From Scytonema tolypothrichoides VB-61278 (GTDB lineage Bacteria > Cyanobacteriota > Cyanobacteriia > Cyanobacteriales > Nostocaceae): a stretch of DNA of 64,000 nt. Position 1 is the stretch's first letter, and every line of letters begins with the position of its first letter. Where the stretch lies: NCBI RefSeq assembly GCF_000828085.3, contig NZ_JXCA02000024.1, positions 31,441-95,440 on the forward strand, read 5' to 3'. Both the position numbers and the translations under genes were made by a program. The notes below the pieces were generated by a model, which was not told the origin of the DNA, ran no database searches, and saw only the letters and a program-made list of their open reading frames with translations. Below, one piece after another: positions 8,123-16,424 of the stretch.

Positions 8123-8443
8123 CTATTCAAAGTCAACTTCTTGAAGTAAAGCTATCCACATATTGGGTGGCTCAGAGTAGTAATCAATGTCTTCAACCTG
8201 ATATCGACAAGTATTAGAATTGTTACATAAAATGATATGGTCCCCGCGTTTGATACCTGTACCAAGTCCAGTCATATAACCTTTTGCCTGATTATCAATC
8301 GATTCAAATATATAGTCACGTCCACTAACATATTGAGTGTAGTCATAAGTTTTACTATGTTTTTTTTCTGTCTTTCTTAACAGAAAGTTATAAAATGACA
8401 AGAAAATAATATTAAGGTTGATGGCTGACCTGGTACGAGACAT
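8123..8443 (-). CDS. Conserved small cyanobacterial protein of unknown function
   Basis: 106 aa from ATG at 8443 (MSRTRSAINLN). The frame is open to 8536, but the upstream part is low-complexity sequence with HIP1-like words and looks non-coding. The C-terminal 60 residues, with VSGRDYIFESIDNQAKGYM, GIKRGDHIIL, YQVEDIDYYSEPPNMWIALL, look like a compact conserved domain of small cyanobacterial hypothetical proteins. A true start nearer the domain is possible; the N-terminal 35 residues (hydrophobic, then Lys-rich) are less certain. Single gene, convergent with nothing nearby. No function proposed. Confidence 0.6.
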   Translation of the reverse strand: MSRTRSAINLNIIFLSFYNFLLRKTEKKHSKTYDYTQYVSGRDYIFESIDNQAKGYMTGLGTGIKRGDHIILCNNSNTCRYQVEDIDYYSEPPNMWIALLQEVDFE

Positions 8444-8757
8444 AAGCGATTGGCAAATAAATAAAGGCGATCGGATTTTTAGGGGACAATGCCTCACCTC
8501 TATTATCAGGGCGATTGCGCAAAGTAACAGACGCATAAAAGCGTATCGCCAAGCTATCAGTTGGCATAGGTTGCCGGATTTTTACACGTTTAGACCCAAG
8601 CCTCTGGGCGAAGAAGGGCGATCGCCCTTGGCGCGTCCTACCTTAATCATTGTGGATAGTCACATTGGCTAGGGTGCGTCTGATAAGCAAGATACCATAA
8701 GCTAATGGTTCGCTACAATAGTGCAGGTGTCCACCAAGCGGTGTTTTTTCTACCCAC

Positions 8758-9819
8758 ATGAGCCATCAACTCCAAGAGTACAATCCCAGTGGCATAGGTC
8801 AAATTAATGGCAACCTTTTTGCTTTACCATTTGATTACGAGTCTGCAAACCTGATTATCTTCGGCGTACCCTGGGAAGTGACCGTTTCCTATGGCGCAGG
8901 AACTGCTAACGGACCACAACGGGTTCTGGATGCTTCGCCGCAACTGGATTTGTTTGATTTCGATAATCCTGATGGATGGAAACAGGGAATTTTCATGGTA
9001 GAAATTCCTCAAGATATTTTAGAGAAGAACGAATATTATCGCACCTTGGCGGCAAAAATTATCGAGCGACTTGAGCAAGGTAAACCCCTGACAGATACAC
9101 CAGATTTAACAGCTGTGTTAGTAGAAATTAATCAAGCTTGTCAACAGGTAAATCAATGGTTGTTTGAAAAGTCTAAAGAAGCAATTGAAAATGGGAAACG
9201 AGTTGCTGTGATTGGTGGGGATCACAGTTCACCATTAGGTTACTTCCAAGCATTAGCAGCCAGTTACGCAAACTATGGCATTTTGCACATAGACGCACAC
9301 GCAGATTTACGCGATGCCTATGAGGGATTTGAGTTTTCCCATGCGTCCATCATGTTCAATGCGATGAAGCTACCGCAAATTTCCAAGTTAGTGCAGGTAG
9401 GCTTGCGTGATATTTGTCATGATGAAGTGCAAATGATTAACCAATCTCATGGTCGAATTGTCGCTTATTATGACCCAGCCATGAAACAAAAGCTGTATTC
9501 GGGAACGACTTGGATGGACTTATGTCGAGAAATTATCAGTCATTTGCCTGAATATGTTTACATTAGCTTTGATGTAGATGGTCTAGATCCAAAATACTGT
9601 TCAAGTACAGGAACTCCTGTTCCGGGTGGACTGGAATTAGAGCAAGCTTTTTGTTTGTTCCGTGAATTGATAAATAGCGGTAGAAAAATTATTGGTTTTG
9701 ATCTGTGCGAAGTTGGTGATGGTGAGTGGGATGGTAATGTTGGTGCGCGGATTGTTTACAAGCTGGCGAATTTGATGAATTTATCTCAGCGACGATCAAG
9801 CGCTTTTATACAAGATTAG
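8758..9819 (+). CDS. Ureohydrolase (agmatinase/arginase/guanidine hydrolase family)
   Basis: 353 aa. All dinuclear metal-site motifs are present: GGDHSS (about residue 152), HIDAHADLRD (about 176), SFDVDGLDP (about 268), and the late Glu in GFDLCEVGDGEWD. The enzyme should hydrolyse a guanidino compound to release urea or ammonia. The length, above the 300-aa norm, comes mainly from an insertion around residues 85-145. Substrate cannot be fixed by eye: cyanobacterial relatives include agmatinases and a guanidine hydrolase. It stands alone, and no riboswitch-like structure was recognised in the upstream gap. Confidence 0.85.
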   Translation: MSHQLQEYNPSGIGQINGNLFALPFDYESANLIIFGVPWEVTVSYGAGTANGPQRVLDASPQLDLFDFDNPDGWKQGIFMVEIPQDILEKNEYYRTLAAKIIERLEQGKPLTDTPDLTAVLVEINQACQQVNQWLFEKSKEAIENGKRVAVIGGDHSSPLGYFQALAASYANYGILHIDAHADLRDAYEGFEFSHASIMFNAMKLPQISKLVQVGLRDICHDEVQMINQSHGRIVAYYDPAMKQKLYSGTTWMDLCREIISHLPEYVYISFDVDGLDPKYCSSTGTPVPGGLELEQAFCLFRELINSGRKIIGFDLCEVGDGEWDGNVGARIVYKLANLMNLSQRRSSAFIQD

Positions 9820-9837
9820 TACTGGGCGACATTAAGA

Positions 9838-9877
9838 GGGAACAGGTAACAGGGAACAGGGAACAGGGAACAGGGAA
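9838..9877. repeat. Short tandem repeat (GGGAACA)n
   Basis: About five copies of the 7-mer GGGAACA between the convergent ureohydrolase and NudC genes. It is the complement of the TTCCCTG repeats at 36949-37001 and 59110-59180. STRR-type repeats of this kind are typical of heterocystous cyanobacteria. Confidence 0.85.
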
Positions 9878-9913
9878 ATCCCCTCAGCGTGGCGGAACGC
9901 CATAGGGACTTGG

Positions 9914-10768
9914 TCAGAGTACAAACGAGTCGATAAGCTTGCGAGCAATACTCAACTTCGGAGGAATCTGCGGTAAGTTGTCCTTACTAAACCAGGCAGC
10001 ATCTACCAATTCTTGCGGTTCGATGACGATGTCACCACTTGCGTAAGTCGCTGTGAATCCAATCATAAGTGAGTTGGGAAATGGCCAGGGTTGCGAGCCA
10101 AAATAGCGAATATCTTTCACCTCAATCCCCACTTCCTCGCGGACTTCGCGCACCACCGTCTCTTCTAACGATTCTCCCGGTTCCACGAAGCCAGCTAGCA
10201 AGCTGTACATCCCCGGTGGAAACCGAGGGGCGCGAGCTAATAAAAGTTCTTCGCCGCGAGAAACGAGAACGATAATCGCAGGCGAGAGGCGAGGATAATT
10301 CACTAATCCACACTTGGGGCAACGTTTGGCACGCTCATGGGATAATTGGGTTGTCGGAGTTGCACAGTGCCCGCAGTATTGGTGAGTGCGATCCCATTCC
10401 ACGATTTGGATGGCACGACCACTCAGCGCATACAACTGTTCATCCAACGTTCCGTACAATTCGCGCAATCCCTGCAAGACCATCCCATCGGGGGCGATAA
10501 CTTCGTTAAGCTTTCCTTCGGAACGCTGCGCGAACGCTAACGCATCCTTGGGCAGTTCTGCCGAGTAACAAGGTTGACCATCCAGGGTGCCAAGGAATTG
10601 GGTTCGCACTGGTTCCAAGCCAATTTCTGCCAGACTGATGAGCTTGGGAATTTCGCTGACCTTTGCTTCGGCGCGAACCAGCAATTTATTGCCAACAAAC
10701 GCAAACCACCAGGCGGGTTCAGACTGTACTAGGGGTGGAGCAATGCCAGGGATAAAGGTTCGGTACAT
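9914..10768 (-). CDS. nudC: NAD(+) diphosphatase (NADH pyrophosphatase, Nudix)
   Basis: 284 aa from ATG at 10768 (MYRTFIPGIAPPLV); the frame is open 21 codons further up, but that part has no family resemblance. The N-terminal NUDIX-like region is followed by a four-Cys zinc ribbon (YCGHC...RCPKCG) and the Nudix box GFVEPGESLEETVVREVREEVGI, with SQPWPFPNSLMIGF, the NudC-specific motif, just after. It hydrolyses NAD(H) to NMN(H) and AMP and can remove NAD caps from RNA. It converges with the ureohydrolase gene across the tandem repeat. Confidence 0.93.
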   Translation of the reverse strand: MYRTFIPGIAPPLVQSEPAWWFAFVGNKLLVRAEAKVSEIPKLISLAEIGLEPVRTQFLGTLDGQPCYSAELPKDALAFAQRSEGKLNEVIAPDGMVLQGLRELYGTLDEQLYALSGRAIQIVEWDRTHQYCGHCATPTTQLSHERAKRCPKCGLVNYPRLSPAIIVLVSRGEELLLARAPRFPPGMYSLLAGFVEPGESLEETVVREVREEVGIEVKDIRYFGSQPWPFPNSLMIGFTATYASGDIVIEPQELVDAAWFSKDNLPQIPPKLSIARKLIDSFVL

Positions 10769-10924
10769 ATCAGTAGAAGGCGATTGCCTTGATCGTATCA
10801 CCACCGCTCTCACCCAAAACCATCCAGGCATGATATCGCCTTCCCTAAGTAGGACTATCTATCAAATCAGTGCTGTCCCTCTGGCAGAGGATTTCGATGA
10901 ATGGAATCATTAAAATTTTTGGTG

Positions 10925-10990
10925 AATTATGGAAAATTTAGCTTAGGTGCGAATCGCCCTTTGGGCGTGCCTAAGGCAATCGCACTTTGT
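10925..10990. repeat. HIP1-derived palindromic repeat
   Basis: A run GCGAATCGCCC...GGGCG...GCAATCGC between nudC and the zinc metallopeptidase gene. It contains ATCGCCCTTTGGG, which also occurs inside the tetR-family gene near 57626. Probably a degenerate interspersed repeat. Confidence 0.5.
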
Positions 10991-11029
10991 TCACTTTTGC
11001 CAGGTTGAGTAGTTTGGAGACTGTTGGTT

Positions 11030-11887
11030 ATGCGCTGGGAATTCGGTCGTAGAAGCACCAATGTTGAGGACAGGCGGGGAACTCGAATTTCGGCTCCTGT
11101 GGTGGGGGGTGGCATTGGGGCAATCATTCTGTCAGTGATTGTTACCCTCTTGGGCGGCGATCCGAGTGTCCTCTGGCAGCAACGAGAAGCGCCGAGCGAT
11201 CGCCCTTACTCCGAGTCTCCTAAAACACAACCTTCTGCGGCGGATGATCGTATGGCTGATTTTGTTTCAGTTGTCCTAGCGGATACGGAGGATACGTGGC
11301 AGAGTTTGTTTCGGCAAAGGGGACAGACCTATGTAGAGCCTAAGTTAGTGCTCTATTCGGATGCGGTACAATCTGCCTGTGGCTTTACGCGATCGGCGGT
11401 TGGTCCGTTCTATTGCCCCGCCGACCAAAAGCTCTACATTGACTTAAGCTTTTATCAGGATCTGAAGAATCGATACCAAGCACCGGGAGACTTTGCCCAA
11501 GCGTATGTGATCGCTCACGAGGTTGGGCATCATGTCCAGAATCTCATGGGTATTTCAAATCAAGTTCAGGCAATGCAGCGTCAAGTTGATCGAGTACAGG
11601 CGAATCAACTTTCAGTTCGGCAGGAGTTACAGGCTGACTGTTTTGCTGGCATTTGGGCGCATCATGCCAATCGTTCGCGCCAAATCCTTGAACAAGGCGA
11701 CATTGAGGAGGCACTGAATGCTGCCAGCAGTATTGGGGATGATCGTTTGCAACGTCAGGCAAGAGGGTATGTTACCCCAGAGTCTTTTACCCACGGTAGT
11801 TCAGCCCAGCGAGTTCGCTGGTTCCAGCGGGGCATTCAGACGGGTAATCCTGCGCAATGTAATACTTTTGCGGTAGCAAATCCTTAA
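11030..11887 (+). CDS. Neutral zinc metallopeptidase (YpfJ/KPN_02809 family)
   Basis: 285 aa from ATG at 11030. The start matches the family opening MRWEFGRRSTNVEDRRG; a TTG two codons earlier is less likely. A hydrophobic segment (GGGIGAIILSVIVTLLGG, about residues 24-42) anchors it. The extracytoplasmic domain has the zinc motif HEVGHHVQ near residue 163 and the downstream QADCFAGIWAH region that supplies the third ligand. Conserved flanking pieces GPFYCPADQKLYIDL and ALNAASSIGDDRLQ are intact. Length is normal for the family; the physiological substrate is unknown. Confidence 0.9.
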   Translation: MRWEFGRRSTNVEDRRGTRISAPVVGGGIGAIILSVIVTLLGGDPSVLWQQREAPSDRPYSESPKTQPSAADDRMADFVSVVLADTEDTWQSLFRQRGQTYVEPKLVLYSDAVQSACGFTRSAVGPFYCPADQKLYIDLSFYQDLKNRYQAPGDFAQAYVIAHEVGHHVQNLMGISNQVQAMQRQVDRVQANQLSVRQELQADCFAGIWAHHANRSRQILEQGDIEEALNAASSIGDDRLQRQARGYVTPESFTHGSSAQRVRWFQRGIQTGNPAQCNTFAVANP

Positions 11888-11929
11888 AATTTGACCAGGA
11901 AGTGTTTAACAGAAGATAATTGAGCAATG

Positions 11930-12080
11930 CTTACGGCGGACGCTCCGCGTCATCCCCCAATGTGAGGATTGCCAAACGCAAATGTGTATGGTATGCGTTC
12001 AGGCGGGTGCTCCGCACCATCGCTTTGTTTATTCAGGCTGGCGTTCAAAGTAGCGTGCCATAGGCGTTCGCCTCATCACC
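11930..12080. repeat. Cluster of GC-rich interspersed repeats
   Basis: Three related pieces in a row: CGGCGGACGCTCCGCGTCATC, GGCGGGTGCTCCGCACCATCGC and GTGCCATAGGCGTTCGCCTCATC. Each has a short GC palindrome of the form GGNG..CTCCGC. They fill the gap between the zinc metallopeptidase and the 2OG oxygenase gene. No gene seen. Confidence 0.5.
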
Positions 12081-12126
12081 AATCTGAATCTCTTTTCACC
12101 TTGAAACTTTTAAACTCCTTGAACAC

Positions 12127-12729
12127 TTGAACTACTATTCTCAGCACCAAGACGCCTTCCCAATCACTTACCTCAACGACTTGCGAGGAGAGATTTTAGC
12201 GTGCCCCTATCTTGCAATCAACAACCTTAACCGCGACTTTGTTGACACCAAAGGGTTTTCTGTGGTGTTCCAGCGTTCAGAAATTGCGGAAGTGGAACGA
12301 CGGTTTCCCTTTTTCAAGCCCTATCTCGACCAAGCGCTACAGCCCACCTGCAACGCTTTCTATCTTAACCCCCTGCTGCTTAAAGAAGGCTCGCGCGTCG
12401 ATCCACATATTGATCGCTCCCTGCGATCTTACTGCAAAACGATTGAGCCTCCTGTGGTGGTTAGTGTTCTTTATGTGCAAGTACCGTCAAACTTGCAAGG
12501 CGGAGAACTCGTGCTGCGCCGCCATAAACAGCAAGTCGGGCAGATTAAACCACAAGCTAACACGCTACTGTATTTTCAAGGTGATTTGACTCATTCGGTG
12601 AATGCTGTTAAAACCACAGGGACTCGTCTAAGCTTAGTCTGTGAACAATACAGCCTGAGTGAAACTGAACTGCAAGATATTCCAGCGTTCACAGTGGAGT
12701 CTAGGGCAGTCAAGGTTAAGCGGAGGTAG
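12127..12729 (+). CDS. 2-oxoglutarate/Fe(II)-dependent oxygenase
   Basis: 200 aa. The double-stranded beta-helix signature is present: metal ligands His and Asp in PHIDRS (about residue 92), distal His in LTHSVNAV (about 155), and Arg in GTRLSLVCEQYS for 2-oxoglutarate binding. The domain starts almost at the N-terminus. No ATG exists between the upstream in-frame stop (12085) and the domain, so TTG at 12127 is the best start. The enzyme should hydroxylate an unknown substrate. Neighbours give no clue. Confidence 0.8.
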   Translation: MNYYSQHQDAFPITYLNDLRGEILACPYLAINNLNRDFVDTKGFSVVFQRSEIAEVERRFPFFKPYLDQALQPTCNAFYLNPLLLKEGSRVDPHIDRSLRSYCKTIEPPVVVSVLYVQVPSNLQGGELVLRRHKQQVGQIKPQANTLLYFQGDLTHSVNAVKTTGTRLSLVCEQYSLSETELQDIPAFTVESRAVKVKRR

Positions 12730-12777
12730 CAATTCTCCAAACCAGAGGTTATGCCCGAAGTGCGATGATCGCTCTGT

Positions 12778-13131
12778 TTATTCATGCTTGCATTTACTGC
12801 GCTTGTGATCATCTAAAAGAGTTCGCACTTCGTTTTGAAATTCTTTAACAGCCTCAATATGATTTTGAGAAGCATTTATATGTGCCTCCACAGATTCCGA
12901 ATATACTTCCACCGAAGCATCTTCTTTTAATTCCTGTGCCTTTTCCAAAAATTCCTGCACGTGCTTCTGAATAGTTTTTCCAGAGGCTTCAATACTTTTA
13001 CCAATTTCCTGCTTGCTTTGGTCGTCGCTTTGCAGCCGCTTACCAACCTCTTCTACCAATTTACCATGCTTAAGTGATTCCAAGGCGTGTTTCTGTGCGA
13101 TTTGCACGGTTTGCGGTGAAATTTCATGCAT
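12778..13131 (-). CDS. Small helical protein of unknown function
   Basis: 117 aa, almost wholly predicted helix. It is rich in Glu, Lys and Gln with heptad-like spacing (LVEEVGKRLQ, SIEASGKTIQKHVQEFLEKAQEL), so probably coiled coil. No signal peptide or membrane segment. Ends RSKCKHE. It is not recognised as a named family. Codon use and the absence of repeat sequence make it a believable gene. Confidence 0.6.
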   Translation of the reverse strand: MHEISPQTVQIAQKHALESLKHGKLVEEVGKRLQSDDQSKQEIGKSIEASGKTIQKHVQEFLEKAQELKEDASVEVYSESVEAHINASQNHIEAVKEFQNEVRTLLDDHKRSKCKHE

Positions 13132-13563
13132 AACGGTCTTACCTACTTATCACTTATCGTGTGATAGCGTTTTCTTAGAGGCTTTCTCATCTACCGTAAG
13201 CTATGGTTAGAGGTAAAAGCGATCGTCCGTATACGCGATCGCCAATCTCCGATTGGCTCCCTGAACGGAGTTCAGGGGAGGCACTTCGTGCCTTGGGCGT
13301 AGGACCTGCGAAGCGATCGCCTATCCCATCACAACCCCCTCTGCAATTATTAAGTCATTTGTAGAAAACTTGTTAATTTTTTTTTAGTAACATCTGAAAA
13401 TTGGTCTGTCAATACTAATCCAGAAAGTTTTAATGCTTTTAAAATAAAGATTGTGTTAAGTCTTAATACATAAAAAGAAAATGCCCACTAGTGGGCTAGG
13501 TGTGAACTAGCTTCTAGCAGGACTTCCCCCTAATTGAGTTAGCGAATAGGAGGCTACTGTATT
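13132..13563. other. Intergenic region with HIP1 repeats and a 14-bp palindrome
   Basis: No gene. 13215-13322 carries several HIP1 octamers and a GC-rich repeat (GGCACTTCGTGCC hairpin). 13483-13496 is the perfect palindrome GCCCACTAGTGGGC, about 70 bp upstream of the response-regulator start, a candidate operator or RNA hairpin. An AGGAGG Shine-Dalgarno lies at 13546-13551. Confidence 0.5.
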
Positions 13564-14031
13564 GTGTTGAGTATTACAAAAGATTATCATCCGAAAAACG
13601 ATAGAGATATTTTTCAGTATTTAGAGGGATTAAAAGTACTTGTAGTTGATGACGACCCAGATACCCGTTGCTTAATGACTTTCATTCTTGAAGATTATGG
13701 TATTCGAGTGATGACGGCTGCATCTGCCCTAGAAGCTTTAGAGGTCATCAAGCAATTTCAACCAGATATTTTGGTTAGTGACATCGCTATGCCATACGTA
13801 GATGGCTATTCTCTCATTCGCACAATTAGAAGTAACTACTCTTGGGACAATAGCATTCCTGCTATTGCTATAACGGCTGTAGGTACTGAAGAAGGACATG
13901 ACTTGGCATTCAAATCTGGATTTCAAGCTTATCTCATTAAGCCAATTGAGCCAGATGATTTGGCCGAACTAATTGTATCTCTTCATTTAGAGGAAATGCA
14001 TTTAGAGGAAAAGCGATCCCAAAACTGCTAA
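13564..14031 (+). CDS. Single-domain response regulator (CheY-like receiver)
   Basis: 155 aa. The receiver fold is complete: acidic pocket VDDDPDTR (about residues 28-35), phospho-acceptor Asp in ILVSDIAMP (about 73), switch Thr in IAITAVGTEE and the conserved Lys in LIKPIEPDD. There is no output domain, so it acts by protein contact or as a phosphorelay intermediate. GTG at 13564 is used here, with TTG at 13567 also possible; both lie about 12 bp after AGGAGG. No histidine kinase is adjacent. Confidence 0.9.
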   Translation: MLSITKDYHPKNDRDIFQYLEGLKVLVVDDDPDTRCLMTFILEDYGIRVMTAASALEALEVIKQFQPDILVSDIAMPYVDGYSLIRTIRSNYSWDNSIPAIAITAVGTEEGHDLAFKSGFQAYLIKPIEPDDLAELIVSLHLEEMHLEEKRSQNC

Positions 14032-14115
14032 CGCTTCCCCATTGCTACTATATGGACAGGCAGTATTATTGTTAGTGCGATACCACGCTGACGCATCAGC
14101 ACAAAACTAACAGCA

Positions 14116-14415
14116 TCATAAAGAGACTGCTTCCAATCCAGCCGCCTTCATCCAATCGTCTACACTCTCTGTAGCATAAAGTGTGGATAATGTTTCCTTG
14201 AAGATTTTTATCAACAATTTCGCATGACGCAGCCTTTTTTGATTCCCATCCAAAATAATCAATTGTCCTCCTGGTTTGAGGAGGCGAAAACATTCTCGCA
14301 AATGTCGCCAATCTATGGTTTTATAAAACTGTAGTTTGTTCTCTCCAATCAGGAGGCGAAGGATCGATTTTAACAAAAGCTGCCCTATTGGGTTCTGAAT
14401 TGTTGACACAGTCAC
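14116..14415 (-). pseudogene. SAM-dependent methyltransferase remnant
   Basis: 99 codons. The segment ECFRLLKPGGQLIILDGN matches the post-motif region of class I methyltransferases (beta-5 and following), and DDWMKAAGLEAVSL the C-terminal strands. The SAM-binding glycine motif and the first three strands are missing; instead there are about 35 unrelated residues. Best read as a truncated copy. A small stand-alone protein is less likely. Confidence 0.5.
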
Positions 14416-14537
14416 CTCTTTTCATCATTTACAGCTTTTTTCAGTTCATTAAACCACATATTAGATAATACACATTAACCCGCCCATAACTTGATCGACT
14501 CTTAGGAAGAATTTACACCAAAATCCTAGTACATAGC

Positions 14538-14846
14538 ATGAAATTAAACTATCAAAATAACAATATTTTTACTTTTGTAAAAGTTCTATCCACAATTCTC
14601 ATAGCAAGTGCTATTGGATTAGAATTATGGAATATTTATGCAGTTTTAACTCACACTAAAGTACCAAGCAGCCTGAATCCAATTTTTTGGATTGAGCGTT
14701 TTGCAGTCACAATCCATTTCCTTGAAGCAGTTGTAGCAGCTTTTTATGCATCTTCAAGAAAAAAGATACCATTCAAATATGGTATTTACACTTTTTTTGT
14801 AGGCACAATTGGTTTATTTGAATTGTTTCAAAAAGAAGATGACTAA
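14538..14846 (+). CDS. Small integral membrane protein, unknown function
   Basis: 102 aa with three likely membrane helices at about residues 12-36, 48-70 and 78-97. It ends in a charged FQKEDD tail. The resemblance is to small cyanobacterial membrane proteins without assigned function. The ATG at 14538 is the first in frame. The flanking gap 14847-15014 holds nothing recognisable. Confidence 0.6.
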   Translation: MKLNYQNNNIFTFVKVLSTILIASAIGLELWNIYAVLTHTKVPSSLNPIFWIERFAVTIHFLEAVVAAFYASSRKKIPFKYGIYTFFVGTIGLFELFQKEDD

Positions 14847-15014
14847 TAGTTATTGATAAAAAAAGCTTACACATAGCACAATACGCTTGGTGGTCAGACT
14901 AAAATTCCTATTAGCAATGTGAAAGTGCGTGCTACGTCTCTACACAGATCAGATGACTTCTAAAAAAAGTCGGGAATCTTGTTGTTAACAAATAATTTAA
15001 GACTGCTATAGAAC

Positions 15015-16280
15015 TTATTTCAACTCCTTGGCTGGTGGTATAATACCAAACTTATTTAAACCCTTATCGAGTTCCCTAAGTAACTTAAAGTCCTCCTGTG
15101 GCAAAGAATCACTGCTACTGCTGAACCCTTTACCAGAAGACTTTTCCAAAAAGGAGAATGCTTGTCGAAACTGATGCGGCTGTGCTTGAATTGGTGAGTC
15201 AAAATGACAGGGAATAATCCACCCAAAGTCCCAACTCGCTACCTTATCAGCCCAATCTATAGTTTCCTTTGGTGCGCGGTTGAGAATGAGAGTTTGTAAA
15301 ATTGGTGCGACAAACAAACGACTATTTCCTCGCAGTGCATCGAATGAGGACTTCCAATTTGAGTTCCATTTGAAGGGAAACAACCCAAAGTAAGCTTTCT
15401 TAGAACGTTGCGGTGCTTTGAAGGCATTACCAAATACATCACCCCATGCAATAATCTCTACCATACTTGGTCGGAAGTACACAGCAAACAACGAAATACG
15501 TTGCCATCCTTTACGGCGATTTGCTGGATTATCTTCAACTATGTCAGACGCTTTGTCTTTGGCGTGAAACAGCAAGGGGTATGGATCTAATTGAACGATC
15601 GCTGGTGGTTCTTCTGGTACAGAAACGACTGAATCTGTGACGAGTAAGGTGTGCGATCGCCTGTGAAAAAACGCAACTTCCGAAAATCGACCCGGTCCAA
15701 GCTCTATAGGATCCAGTATTGCATAGTCAAATTGATCAGCAAAGGGAGTTTGCCTGCTGTCTTCTGGGAGAACCTGAGTACGTTTAGGGGGTAAGCCTAA
15801 CCAACTAAGTGGAAGATTCAGCGGAAAACTCCACTGCTTAGGAGTAACAAAAACCTGTGCATTCGGGAAGCATCTCGCAAACGGACCAACAAAGACTTTG
15901 TGTTCTAAACCAGAGATAGTTGGCAGAATGATATACTTTACCTCGCCGTGTTCTGCGACTAACTCATTGACAAGGCGAATACACTCGGTCGTCGGTGCGA
16001 CAGGTGCATAGACAAGCAAACCACCTTCATTTAACTTAACAACCGTCATGCGAATCGGCACGACAACATAGAAAATGCCCTGAAGCTGGTCAAAAGTCCA
16101 AATTGTATCCTTGACTACTTCTTTGCGAATTGTCCGCCGTTTGCCAAAAGGGTAAAGTGGCAAAGCAAACCAGAAAGACCATGAAAAGTCCCTTGAATGA
16201 GTCTCTTGTCCTTGCGTTACCTGCGCATTCTTCTTAGTTTGAGCCACTTTATGCCCTCGAACCACGTCTATGATGCTCAA
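15015..16280 (-). CDS. DUF4336 domain-containing protein (metallo-beta-lactamase-like)
   Basis: 421 aa. The DUF4336 pattern is visible: WTFDQLQGIFYVVVPIRMTVVKL, GGLLVYAPVAPT, KYIILPTISGLEHKVFVGPFARCFPNAQVFV, and late CHFDSPI. The layout recalls the metallo-beta-lactamase fold with a changed metal site. Longer than the common 220-aa members, with extra sequence at both ends. Function unknown. Its start sits just beside a large tandem repeat (16283-16385). Confidence 0.8.
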   Translation of the reverse strand: MSIIDVVRGHKVAQTKKNAQVTQGQETHSRDFSWSFWFALPLYPFGKRRTIRKEVVKDTIWTFDQLQGIFYVVVPIRMTVVKLNEGGLLVYAPVAPTTECIRLVNELVAEHGEVKYIILPTISGLEHKVFVGPFARCFPNAQVFVTPKQWSFPLNLPLSWLGLPPKRTQVLPEDSRQTPFADQFDYAILDPIELGPGRFSEVAFFHRRSHTLLVTDSVVSVPEEPPAIVQLDPYPLLFHAKDKASDIVEDNPANRRKGWQRISLFAVYFRPSMVEIIAWGDVFGNAFKAPQRSKKAYFGLFPFKWNSNWKSSFDALRGNSRLFVAPILQTLILNRAPKETIDWADKVASWDFGWIIPCHFDSPIQAQPHQFRQAFSFLEKSSGKGFSSSSDSLPQEDFKLLRELDKGLNKFGIIPPAKELK

Positions 16281-16282
16281 AT

Positions 16283-16385
16283 CAGTTATCAGTTATCAGT
16301 TATCAGTTACCAGTTTTCACTGTTTACTGTTCACTGTTTACTGTTCACTGTTCACTGTTCACTGTTTACTGTTCACTGTTCATTG
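16283..16385. repeat. Compound short tandem repeat (CAGTTAT)n then (TTCACTG)n
   Basis: Four CAGTTAT/CAGTTAC units followed by about ten TTCACTG/TTTACTG units, all of 7 bp. It lies upstream of the DUF4336 gene and downstream of the aldo/keto reductase gene. The same two units in the same order form the larger array at 59035-59214. Confidence 0.9.
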
Positions 16386-16424
16386 TTGAGCATATAAACT
16401 ATCTTGCGAGATTTCTTGAACATT

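Noticed and set aside
16283..16385. Possible CRISPR array
   Set aside because: Units are 7 bp with no spacers; it is a short tandem repeat. No CRISPR array or cas gene was seen in the window.
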